A DNA stretch of 64,000 bases, taken from positions 496,001 through 560,000 of the forward strand of contig JALRMH010000003.1 of NCBI GenBank assembly GCA_026119935.1, in the 5' to 3' direction. Shown here piece after piece: positions 12,969 through 22,468 of this stretch. The DNA comes from Endothia cerciana (Eukaryota; Ascomycota; Sordariomycetes; Diaporthales; Cryphonectriaceae). The first letter of the stretch is position 1. Every line of letters starts with the position of its first letter. The translations under genes were made by a program, and so were the position numbers. The notes below the pieces were generated by a model that worked only from the letters and a program-made list of their open reading frames with translations, made no database searches and was not told where the DNA came from.

Positions 12969-13463
12969 ATGCCATCCCGATACACGATCACCGAGCCACA
13001 CCCCACAGTCGCTCAGAACACCTACGTCCACGCCGGCCGCGGCGGCGCAGGGAACCACTTCCGCGCCCCGCTGACCACCTCGCCCGCCGGCGTGCCCACC
13101 TCCGTCCACCCCGTCACCACCAACAGCAGCACGGCCTCCTCGTCGTCGGGCTCGGCCTCATCCGCCTCCCCCGGGCCGGGCCGCTTCTACTCGGGCCGCG
13201 GCGGCGCGGGCAACGCCCACAGCCACATCGAGCGCCCCGTCCTGTCGTTCGAGGACGAGTTCTCGCGCGCCGACAGGCGCGGCGAGAGCCAGGCGAGGTC
13301 GGGCTACCACGTCGGACGCGGCGGCGCCGGCAACTTCGCCACGGGGCTGGTCGGCGGCGGGGCCAGCAAGAAGAGCAGGCAGGGCAGCGACAGCTCCGTC
13401 TCCAGCTCCGGGAGCGCCGCCTCCGGGGTGCTGAGGCGGCTGAGCGGCGTGTTCAAGCACTGA
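12969..13463 (+). CDS. DUF3602 (Par32/Amu1-like) protein with three GRGGAGN motifs
   Basis: A single-exon gene for 164 residues. The hallmark is the motif GRGGAGN, present three times (after HA, after YS and after HV) at roughly residues 23, 77 and 119, separated by Ser/Thr/Pro-rich linkers. This is the repeat of the DUF3602 family, to which yeast Par32/Amu1 belongs; that protein is phosphorylated downstream of TORC1 and inhibits Mep ammonium transporters. A similar nitrogen-signalling role here is inference from the family. The C-terminus (SGVLRRLSGVFKH) is basic and could form a short amphipathic helix. The start at 12969 follows an A-rich leader; the frame is open further upstream but encodes low-complexity Lys-rich sequence there. 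Confidence 0.88.
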   Translation: MPSRYTITEPHPTVAQNTYVHAGRGGAGNHFRAPLTTSPAGVPTSVHPVTTNSSTASSSSGSASSASPGPGRFYSGRGGAGNAHSHIERPVLSFEDEFSRADRRGESQARSGYHVGRGGAGNFATGLVGGGASKKSRQGSDSSVSSSGSAASGVLRRLSGVFKH

Positions 13464-14200
13464 GCTTGGATGATGTCCCCCCCTTCGTCTCACACACACA
13501 CCGCAGTATCATTTCATCATCACAACCGCAGAGGGGGGCCGGCATACCCGACATCTGATTTCTTTGTTCCGAGGCGTTTTTGGCAGTCAGAAAGGAAAAA
13601 GGAAAGAAAAAGAAGTCTTTGGACAGGCGCTGGGCTTTAGTTCTTGTTTTTACCTCTCTCTCACGGACTTGGGGGCCTCAGCTCAAACGGGAAAATCGCA
13701 CAAGAGAGGTGACGCTGATGGGTCGGCCTTTTCCCTTTGGAAACGAGGGGACTTTCGGTCATTTACTACACCCCCTGGCTGGCAGACTCCAGGCGGGGGC
13801 CATCATCGTGGGCGGCGTTTGTTCTGGTGAATTTTCGGTGGAGAGCGATATATGGTCTTACAATACCCCCCAGGAAGCGATCTTTGTCTTTATTTTGAAA
13901 GGAGTCTTGGGCGGCATCATAACCGCCCAGCATCATTATGCATTATGTAGCATGGATATCACGGCCCAATGGTCTTGAACACTTGAGAAAAATGAATCTT
14001 ACTCAAGTCTCACCTCGTGATGGCTCATCTGGATCAAGGTGTTTATCGTCAACATGGGTATCATTTTCTCCATCTAGTCTGAATATGAGGGAGTATTAAC
14101 GCTGAAATTCGAGTACGTCCTGCTCTCGCGCCCCCCCCGACGCCCGCCATGCCAACTCTACGCTCGCGCCTCATCCGCAATCTCCCCTCATCTCGACCGA
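13464..14200. other. Convergent 3' regions between the DUF3602 and Arp1 genes
   Basis: The two flanking genes face each other across 737 bases. Frames up to 132 codons occur (13580-13978, +) but show no family resemblance and no good start context. Purine-rich and C-rich tracts are seen. I find no gene here; it most likely holds the two 3' untranslated regions. Confidence 0.45.
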
Positions 14201-15631
14201 TCATGTGAACTTGGTATGGATTATGTCCGGATTCTCATGCCAGTCATCGATGCTAACCCACATCTGTAATACTTATCGTCAGTCGTCGCCCGTTCCCGCC
14301 AGGGCGCCTGGCCGCCAGAACGCCCAGGAGAAGGAAGCTTACCTTTCTGAACGTGCTCAGACCAGCCAGGATGCTACCGCCGATCCAGGTAGAGTACTTC
14401 CTCTCCGGCGGCGCGAAGATCTTTATCCGCATGTCCTTGACGGCCAGCCTCTGGACCTCGGTCAGGAGACGGTCGCCAAAGCCCTTGGTGAGCGTGCTGC
14501 CGCCGGACAGCACGATGTTCGAGTAGAGCGCCTTTCGCAGATCCAAGTCCGTCCTGTTGATGGAGTCGACCACGATCTGGTGGACGCCCGGGTACTCGAG
14601 GCCGATGATCTCGGGGTCGAACAGGATCTCAGGCGCCCTGAAGCGCTCTGCTCCGATCTAGACCGAGGACAAAGTCAGCATCTCTTGCGCATCCCCGTAC
14701 GGCCTCGTGGCCTAGGGCCACCACCCTTGGGGACATGACCAGGCGGACCTTCAGCTTGTTACCGTCCGGCAGCGTATAGTCCACCACCTTGCTCTGGTCC
14801 AGCTTCACCTGCGCCCAGTCCTTCTCCTCCTTCCGCGGGTCGTGCGCCACGTACGTGACGGCCTCCTTAATGTGCCGCACGACCTCCTTCTCGGCGCTCG
14901 TGTGGAACACGTACCCGCTCTTGCGCAGCAGCGTCTGCAGGTACTCGGTGATGTCCCTGCCCGCGACGTCGATGCGCTGGATGCTGTTGGTGATGGCGAA
15001 CCCCTCGTACACCGGCACCGCGTGCGAGACGCCGTCGCCCGCGTCGAGTACGATGCCCGTCGTCCGGCCGGACGCGTAGAGGGACAGGACGGCCTGTATG
15101 GATGTGTAGAGCGCGGGGACGTTGAACGTCTCGAAGAGGATCTGGGCTGCCGTGTCGCGGTTGCTGCGGGGGTTGAGGGGCGGTTCGGTCAGGAGGACGG
15201 GGTGCTGTTCACATAAAAAAAAAAAACACAAGACAGGGTCAGCTCTGGCGCGGCCCTAGGACAAGACAGACAACCCATCATCTATAGCGAGGATAGGGGG
15301 GGAGGAAGGGAGGCAGTCGGACCTCTTCACTCAACGTCTTCAGGCCCTCATCGTACACGTAGCCCCAGATCTTCTCCATGTCGTCCCAGTCCGTCACGAT
15401 GCCGTGCTCCAGCGGGTACCGGATCTTGAGCAGGCCGCGCAGCTCCGTCGCGGCCTTCTGCCCGATGAAGACCTCGCCCTCGAGCGCGCCGGCCAGTACC
15501 CGCAGGTGCTTGGGCCGCCCGACGAACGAGGGGAAATAGCATTTCGGGAGGTCGTCGCCGGCGAACCCGGCGCGGATCGTGCCCGAGCCGTTGTCGAGCA
15601 CTATCGGCGCGTTGTGCAGCGAGTCGGCCAT
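14201..15631 (-). CDS. ARP1: Actin-related protein Arp1 (centractin), dynactin complex
   Basis: Four exons give a 380-residue actin-fold protein: 15323-15631, 14749-15204, 14343-14657 and 14201-14263. All introns are in phase 0 (118, 91 and 79 bp). The N-terminus [20 protein letters not shown] carries the actin phosphate-binding loop DNGSG, followed by [10 protein letters not shown] and the Arp1-specific [20 protein letters not shown]. The second phosphate loop appears as [12 protein letters not shown], and [18 protein letters not shown] is the adenosine-binding region. The last exon gives [20 protein letters not shown]. The product forms the short filament of dynactin, the dynein activator needed for nuclear and organelle transport in hyphae; the Neurospora orthologue is ro-4, whose 380-residue length matches. 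Two donors are of the rare type GTCCG, which was accepted because it alone restores the conserved junctions (SEE-HPVLL and LK-IGAERF). Confidence 0.95.
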
Positions 15632-16787
15632 CCTTGAGGATCGGTGCTGCCCTCGCCCGTGCCGGTGGTGTATGGGAAGTCGGTCAGCTACAGCCGCCCT
15701 CGAACCGCAGCGGGCGCCGTCTGGTGTCCTTCTTGCTGCTGCTTGTGTATGCTCCCAGTCCCTTGGCACCCTCTGGTCATGACCGTCTCCCGGTGGCTCG
15801 AGAGGACAAGAGGAGAGAAGAGTATCGTGCCCGCGGATTGGGCGGTGCCGTCGTAGCGGTGATGGTGTCGTGGGGGGCGGTCGGATTACCATGTGCGGCC
15901 GCGGGACGTTGGCGTCGTCGTGGCTGGCGACGCGACTCAGGCGGGAAAGGCTTGCCCGGGCAAACAGATCGGCAGGGGTCCCCCCGCAGCGACGCGCAGG
16001 GGCCAGCAGGCGGTCCCAGGAGGGCAACCCCTAACCCTCATCGTCAGGCTCGCTCGCAGGAGAGGAAGCATGCCCGGCCGGATCTGTCAAGATGCAGTGC
16101 GACCCTACCTACTATGTAGTCCTCCAGATTTAGAAAACTTTGGGTTCATGTGTACCGAGTTAAGTATATCATATACTCTCGGGTACAGGCTCCTCGGCTC
16201 TCCTACACCTGGTATGTGCGATGTGGGAGGCCCCTGAGCCTTGTCATAACTATTGCCGTTCTGCAGCAACCAGTCCAGAGCCCGGCCTCAAAAAGCAACA
16301 ACCAGCTGCCGCTAGAGATTCGATGTGCTGCTTTCTCACTTGACAGCCCCGCATTCACTGGAGACCATCACCGTTGGGCGGTAAGTCGTTTTGGAAACAG
16401 CCCGGACGACCACATGCCTCCCGTGCAGAGGTCGCAGCGGGCAAGGCTGAATGACCAGGGGACGAGGCTGGAGGGTTGTCGTAAGGCCACATTGGGGTAA
16501 CCCGTGTCCTGAAAGACGCGAGATCCTGCTGAAAACATAGTAAAATTATTCTCGTAGGAGCTTTGTGACTATTTTGGTATCCTAAACCCAACCAAAGGCT
16601 CCCGAATATCCCCAAGAACGCCGACCCCAAATGCAAGATGCGCCGCAGCCAGGTGCCATGGCGAAGATATGCCACCCAATCTACTCGAGTATCTCAAATG
16701 CTCCGCCTGCATGCTCCCTGCTCCGGCGCTGCTCATCGCCGTTTCTTGTCTCTGAAGACAGCTGTTGTTGTTGTCCCTGCACGTCGT
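15632..16787. other. Intergenic region, no gene recognised
   Basis: Upstream of Arp1 the DNA is GC-rich for about 450 bases and then becomes mixed. The open frames present (for example 15634-16119, +) are shadows in GC-rich sequence without domain resemblance. I see nothing else that can be supported. Confidence 0.45.
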
Positions 16788-17180
16788 TTACATGCGCCCG
16801 TCCAGGCCGACCTTGGCAAGCCACGGCCAGCCCAGGATGAAGCCGAAGGCGGGGAAGTAACTGCAGAAGTATACTGTGAGCCTCATGATCCGCAAGAGAG
16901 GGAGGGGGGGGGGGAGGGGGAGTCTGAAGAGAAGGAGAGAAAGAAAAAAAAAAAAAAAAAAAAAAAAAGGGCGGGCTTACATCATGGCCTGCCCGGCGGA
17001 ACGCTTGACCAGTTTGCTCCAGTCGGCCCTCTGGGGGCTTGCGGCGTTGGGCAGCCTCTGGAACGGGTGCGGCTCGAAGGACCGGGCGACGTTGCGCATC
17101 GTCCGCATGACAGAGAAGTCCCTGGTCTGGCCGGCGGTGCGGGTGGCACGTATGGCAGCTCGGGCGATGATTGGAGACAT
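16788..17180 (-). CDS. Small probable mitochondrial single-pass protein (two exons)
   Basis: The predicted product is 90 residues. Exon 1 (16981-17180) begins MSPIIARAAIRATRTAGQ, an Arg/Ala-rich, acid-free N-terminus of the kind that targets mitochondria, followed by MRTMRNVARSFEPHPFQRLP. A 120-bp intron (16861-16980, GTAAGC donor, CTTCTGCAG acceptor) contains a run of about 24 T residues on the coding strand. Exon 2 (16788-16860) gives YFPAFGFILGWPWLAKVGLDGRM, one short hydrophobic segment. The acceptor was chosen because it is the only nearby one that keeps the frame and gives a continuous hydrophobic helix. I believe this is a conserved small mitochondrial membrane protein of filamentous fungi, but I cannot name it. 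Location is inferred from sequence character. Confidence 0.72.
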
Positions 17181-18810
17181 TGTTGTGTGTTGATTGTGCG
17201 AGCTAAACCACGAGTGGTGTGTATATGATTCGAAGAGTGGAGTTGATGTCTCAGAACCTGGGCGATGCAGGTACGATTGGGGTCTGATGTAGGGTTCTCG
17301 AGAAGATAGGTTCGGTTGTGGATAGCGTTTCTCAATATTATCTGGGGGCTGTAGGCCGAGGGCTGATTGGACGTTGTTGTCTCAGGTGTAAGGCTTGTTT
17401 GATGCTGATGATGGAACACACGAGGGAAGGTGGCACGACCTCGACACCAAGAGCACGGCTCTTATTATAGACCAGAGACGAGGCTTGTACTCACCCGGGC
17501 CAGCCTTACCTTCCCGACCCCTCGGTATCTCCCCAGGAACCTTTTCCCTCGCCATGGCCAGACAGCCGCCGAAGAGTTATCGTGGCGGTGCCCGCGAGCA
17601 AGGCCCGAGCCGGGCCAAGGCAGGGGGAGGCGACGGCCTAGGCGACGCCGCGAGGAGGGCATCATGCCATATCGCCCAAGGCATGAGCAGATGACGGCCT
17701 AAAGGGGCTCGGCGGTCGCTGCTGTCCTGCAGCGCCTGTCAGCGGCGTCCAGCAGGCGCAGGATCGCGTGGGCAGATCCGGCGCCTAGAATCGAGTGATG
17801 TCGGTCAAGGCTGGCCTGCTTCTGGCCCCGTAAGCGCGCTTTGTGGGCTGATCGGGTCCCGCCGAGTGGGCCTCTTGACGGGCGTGATCTGAAGGCTAGG
17901 CCGTAACCCGCGTTCCTATATTTCCCGCGAGCATAGGGGTATCGCCGGAGCTTTCCTAGCTCATTGCTCAATTTCTCATTCGCCCGGCTGACACCAAGGC
18001 TCTCGTATTACCAGGAAGTTGTATTGTTCTGAAAGGACAACGTCTTCATCTTATGCACTTACCGTAACTGGTGCTAGATTTCGCGAGAATCTGTGAACGA
18101 AGATTAATTGTCAGATCCAGCAATCAAATGAGGCGAGGGGTCAGGTTGAACGCTGAAGTCTCGTCTCACTTCCTTAATAGTAAGATGACTGCTACTCAGT
18201 TTTACCTTACATACTATATATACTAATATGTAGTACATCATTGATGCCCCGGCCCAAGAACTTCCCTCCTGCCAGGTCCGCCCGCTGTACTGTAGCACTA
18301 ATATCTCTCCAAAGCTCAGCTGTGGTCAGTGGCCTCCCCTGACCAAGCCAGTGGGGAAGACACAGCACGGGACCGTGCAGACAAGAACCTGTTACCAATA
18401 CGGCATACCTAGAGATGTTGGGCAACTGTGTGCCCCCCTATGCTCCCAGGGACTCAGGTGTAGGTACCAACGGCCTACCCCAAGATGGGAGTGGACAGTT
18501 CGGGATCAATTTCCTCAAGCCGTGGGCACATTCTATGTTTGCACCTTGCTTCGGCCTCCACCGCAGGGTAGCACCAAAGGCTTTGGTGTTTTGCTACGGG
18601 TCGGGTTCCCCCTTGAACCCCGCTGGCATGTGCTGATGAGGCCGCAGTTCGTAACGGGGCTGTCCTCTCGGGGGAACTGTTGCTGTCTTACCTGAGGCAC
18701 ATGCTAGCTACTACACAACCACAAGCCTATCTCACGTTCCCAACTATAAGCCTGTCTCACGCTCTCAACCGTGTTCGGGGGTTCTCATCACGACCTAACC
18801 AGCCCTCACG

Positions 18811-19278
18811 ATGGGGACAGCGGACATACCTCCTCACCGGCACGGTCGGGATGGCGGCGCGGCCGAGGGCGTCATGTTCGTGGGCGCGGACGCGGTGAGG
18901 TACGTGGCCGGCGGGGAGGGCGCCGCGGGCAGGCTCGCCCTGGCCGTCCTCCCGGGGACGGCCGTGGGGGTCGCTGGGGCACGCGCTGACGGCGGCGCTC
19001 ATCGGCCTGAAGCTGGCCAGCCTCTCCCAACCTCAGCAGGCCGCCGGCGCCGTCAGGTCGTGGTGGCAGGGCCTGCGGGAGGCCGTCCCGCTCCCGGCGT
19101 GTTCTCCCACGGGCTGTTCGACCTCGCCCCGCTGTCCGTCTGCGCGTGGAACGGCGACGTTGGCTGGGTGCACCCGCGCGGCAGGCCGCCGTTGGTGGCG
19201 GTTGTGGTGTCGCGCTGGGCATACAGGCCTCGCTGGCTGCGGTGGTGTGGGGGAGGCTACGGGCCCATTGGGAGATGA
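18811..19278 (+). other. GC-rich coding-like segment, possible frameshifted gene
   Basis: The open frame from 18811 to 19278 reads MGTADIPPHRHGRDG and then MFVGADAVRYVAGGEGAAGR, followed by an alanine/leucine-rich stretch. In its second half a neighbouring frame looks more protein-like (HALTAALIGLKLASLSQPQQ, then SWWQGLREAVPLPA), and later the first frame again (FSHGLFDLAPLSV). That pattern would fit a small membrane-protein gene with indels or an unrecognised intron, but it may also be chance in GC-rich DNA. No family is recognised. Confidence 0.22.
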
Positions 19279-20248
19279 CCGGCTCGAAGGCTCCGTGACG
19301 ACGTCTTCTCTCGTGTTCGGCATGTCGGTGTGCCGATGTCCAGCATAAAATATAGCGTCCGAAGAAGACACCGCTCTTGTCCAAACGTATCTCATCTCCG
19401 CTTCTGAAGACCCTCTCTCACGCCCCCTCACATCATCCTCATCTTGGCACCACGGATCGCCACGGATGCCTACATCTATCTGGTCTTTGTACCATGACCA
19501 CAGGACGAGAAGCACTCGGGGAGGGCACCCACTTCGTCAGGATGGCTCTATCACAGCAGCCAGCTCCTGGTCCCTTGGCCGCTTAGGTGTGCCGGTGCCT
19601 CCCGGTATGCCATTCATTGTTTGTATCTTTTATTATGACCGTGGTACGTTCTAGCTCGGCCTTCTACCTCGGCTATGCCGAAACCCGCCCTCTATGGTGG
19701 CGCGGTCGCAAGAGACCTATATCTGGCGCGGTACCCATGAGCCCCCCCCCCCCCCAAAGCGCTTTCGGCACGGCGGGGCTCGTCCCCTCGGCATCCCGGC
19801 TGCTCTTCTCCCAAACCAGGGAGGCCTTGACGGACTTCCAAGGTGTCGTGTGTCGCACCACCGTCCCTCTTCATATCATCGGTATCCAGCAGAGCCGCGG
19901 CGCAGCAAGGAGATGTGAACACCCCCGCAGGAGCCCAGACTCGCAAGGGGGAAAAGGCACATTCTCGGGGATACGGCGAAAGAGATCCCGGAGCTCTGCC
20001 CTCTTCGCCCCTCGGCGCTCCTGCCCGATACATATCCCGACAGACCTTGTTTATATACAGAGCCACACATGATGAATATACTGCCAGAACCAGAGTCACT
20101 TTCGTGTGTGTGTGTGTGTGCGTATAAAGGGTCCACTTCTTTGGACCATTGTGTCCTGTGTTGCTTCAACCGCCCCCCCCCCCCCGAAGGACCCTCCCCT
20201 CATTTATCTTTAGGTTTTGCGGATCGATAACGCTGACAGATGACCATG

Positions 20249-20249
<1 letters not shown>

Positions 20250-20287
<38 letters not shown>
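20250..20287. repeat. Long T-tract followed by A-tract (T27 A11)
   Basis: A run of T is followed directly by a run of A on the + strand, about 20 bases downstream of the acyltransferase stop codon. It can fold back on itself and could mark the 3' end of that transcript, but homopolymers of this length are common throughout the window. Confidence 0.5.
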
Positions 20288-20306
20288 TTTACGTCCGTCC
20301 TCGGGC

Positions 20307-21902
20307 TCATGCTACCCTCTGCAGGCCGGCGGCCTCCCCGTTCTCGATGGCCCTCCGCGGCGGTTCCTTCTGATGTATGGACCGCCAGAACCACTGGGCG
20401 AACCTGACGGAGGGCTCGTCCACGGTCCTGGTGACGAAGTCCGATAGCCACAGGGTGACGGGCAGCAGGATGACGTTGGGCAGCAGGAAGGCGGGCTCCA
20501 GGCCCAGCGGGCCCGCGATGGGCAGCGGGACCCTGTTGACCCAGGCGGCCAGCATCTCGCGGGTCCTCTGGTGGGGGGCGACGAAGCCGACGGCGTGGTA
20601 GGCCCTGTCGCCCAGGACGACGAGCACGGGCCCGTGGACGAGGTACAGGGCGAAGGAGATGCGGCCGAGGTACTGGCAGAAGCGGCCCTCGAAGAAGCGG
20701 CGCAGCGGGGGCAGGCGGGGCACGGCGGCGACGAGGCAGTTGGCGGCGATGGCGAGGAAGAACCACTTGGGGTCGAAGACGGCCTGGGGCTTCAGGTACG
20801 AGAGCCAGTACCAGCCGGGGTTCTCGCGCAGGGCGTCCATCTCGCGCGTGTGGGCGGGGACGCCGCCGAGGTAGACGGCGAGCAGCAGGAGCCCCGAGAA
20901 GATGCGGGTCTTGTGGGGCTCCAGGCGGCGGAGGAAGGCCGGGAGGCCGCCGTCGGGCTCGGGCCGCCGGGCGAGCAGGTCGAGGTCGCACTGGAGCATG
21001 CCGGCCATGAAGACGGCGGCGTACCAGGCGTCGCACACGTACAGGAAGTAGAAGATGAGGCCGACCTCGCAGAGGAGCCGGGCCCTGGTCGTCGCGCGGG
21101 CCAGGGTCAGGGCGGCCACGTAGGTGACGACGGAGCCGCGCATCTCCAGCGGGATGGACCACAGGTGGCCGTTGTACGAGGGCCACATGGCGCCCTCCTT
21201 GAAGATGAAGCTGAAGTTCTTGAACTCGGCGTACCAGTTCCAGACCTCCTCGAGGTAGGTGTCCTTGGCGTCCAGCTGCGAGTTCCAGATGCCGAACAGG
21301 TGCCAGGAGGTGACGTACGCAAAGGTGGTCACGATGAGCGGGATGTAGAGCCGGAACCAGCGGCGGAACAGGGCCGAGGCGACGACCTCGCCGACGCGGG
21401 CCGGCTGGCCGTTCTGGATGAGCTGCAGCGCCTTCAGGGTGAGGACGTAGCCGGAGATGACATAGAAGCAGGCCACGGCGAGGTGGCCCCCGGTGAAGAA
21501 GACGCGGGTGCCGTAGAAGGTGGCGAGGTGGTAGTGGCCGCGCCAGCCCCAGGCGTTCTCGAAGACCTCCTGGCTCCTGCCCTCGACGTAGGCGTGGGAC
21601 CACAGCTCGTGGTGCTGCCAGTACACGAGGAACGCGGCGAAGCCCCGCAGGCCGTCCAGGTAGGCCGTCGGCCGGAGGGGCTTACCGCCACCGGCGCCGC
21701 CGTCCTTCTCGTCGGGCGGCGGCGCGCGCCTGGGGGCTATGAGGTTTCTCACCCCGCGGGTGAGGGTCGAGGGGGTCATCATCGCGACGGGTCGGCCCGC
21801 CGAGAGCAGGCGGCGGACCTGTACCCAAGTGGACCTGGCGGCATCCTGCGCGCCGCCGAGGAGTCCGCCTGGGTGGGACAGGATGCTCTGGGGCCAGGAC
21901 AT
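20307..21902 (-). CDS. Acyltransferase family 3 integral membrane protein
   Basis: An intronless gene for 531 residues. The family hallmark is TAYLDGLRGFAAFLVYWQHH at about residues 76-95, the first membrane segment of acyltransferase-3 (PF01757-type) proteins, which use an acyl donor on one face of the membrane to O-acylate sugars, lipids or small molecules. About ten hydrophobic segments follow (for example LAVACFYVISGYVLTL, LYIPLIVTTFAYV, FSGLLLLAVYLGG, ISFALYLVHGPVLVVLG). LVHGP near the C-terminal side is another typical element. The start at 21902 (MSWPQSILSHPGG) is the first ATG in frame; the frame opens a little further upstream but without ATG. A GGTAAGCCC sequence near residue 70 resembles a splice donor but lies inside an uninterrupted, family-like frame and was not used. 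Substrate unknown. Confidence 0.9.
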   Translation of the reverse strand: MSWPQSILSHPGGLLGGAQDAARSTWVQVRRLLSAGRPVAMMTPSTLTRGVRNLIAPRRAPPPDEKDGGAGGGKPLRPTAYLDGLRGFAAFLVYWQHHELWSHAYVEGRSQEVFENAWGWRGHYHLATFYGTRVFFTGGHLAVACFYVISGYVLTLKALQLIQNGQPARVGEVVASALFRRWFRLYIPLIVTTFAYVTSWHLFGIWNSQLDAKDTYLEEVWNWYAEFKNFSFIFKEGAMWPSYNGHLWSIPLEMRGSVVTYVAALTLARATTRARLLCEVGLIFYFLYVCDAWYAAVFMAGMLQCDLDLLARRPEPDGGLPAFLRRLEPHKTRIFSGLLLLAVYLGGVPAHTREMDALRENPGWYWLSYLKPQAVFDPKWFFLAIAANCLVAAVPRLPPLRRFFEGRFCQYLGRISFALYLVHGPVLVVLGDRAYHAVGFVAPHQRTREMLAAWVNRVPLPIAGPLGLEPAFLLPNVILLPVTLWLSDFVTRTVDEPSVRFAQWFWRSIHQKEPPRRAIENGEAAGLQRVA

Positions 21903-22390
21903 GTCGAGGGCGATGGGGTTAATCAGTGTCGAGAGACATGGCACGACATCAACATCGAGTCCTCTCTCTCGGGGAGGGGGGGGGGGTGGGTGCCCGTCGT
22001 GCGATGATCCGAGGGGGGTGAGTGTCGGGGCGACGGAACTCCTACCGCGAGGACCCAGGGACGCCCCTTACCACAGAAAACGAAGCCTTACTGGGCGGGC
22101 GAGAGGAAGAAAGAATGTTAGTGCCAGTGTAGTGTGGTGTATGCAGTACTGCCGTGCATGAATCGAGGCAAGTGGCGTTACCCCAGGGAACGACCCCCCA
22201 AAAAAAAGGGGTGGGGGGGAGGGGGGTAAATTAGGTGGCTACTATAGTAGGGTGCACCTCCCAAGAAGAGAAGATGGAGCCGACTTGGCACAGTTCGGCG
22301 CCAAAGTCGTCAGGTCAGGTCAGATCAGGTCAGGTACGAAAGGCTGCCAGGACGCAGTGGTGCGGAGGGCCGCGGCACCAGCAGAGGAGG

Positions 22391-22391
<1 letters not shown>

Positions 22392-22431
<40 letters not shown>

Positions 22432-22468
22432 GGAGGGAGGGAGGGAGAGGGAGAGGGAGAGAGAGAGC
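22392..22468. repeat. GA / GGGA microsatellite
   Basis: About 22 GA dinucleotides with a single CA interruption, followed by GGGA tetranucleotides and GAGAGG units, on the + strand. It lies in the divergent intergenic region. Confidence 0.85.

Larger units (their letters stand above)
17181..20306. other. Long intergenic region with one GC-rich coding-like segment
   Basis: Most of this 3.1 kb shows no support for a gene. The segment 18.8-19.3 kb is much richer in GC than its surroundings and is listed separately. C14 lies near 19742, a (GT)n tract near 20105, and a T27/A11 run at 20250-20287 directly downstream of the acyltransferase stop codon. Confidence 0.4.

Noticed and set aside
20275..21603. 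442-codon open frame in an alternative frame of the acyltransferase gene (-)
   Set aside because: Arg/Pro-rich shadow of the true frame, which carries the acyltransferase-3 motifs.
20571..22007. 478-codon open frame on the opposite strand of the acyltransferase gene
   Set aside because: Val/Gly/Glu-rich antisense shadow typical of GC-rich coding DNA.
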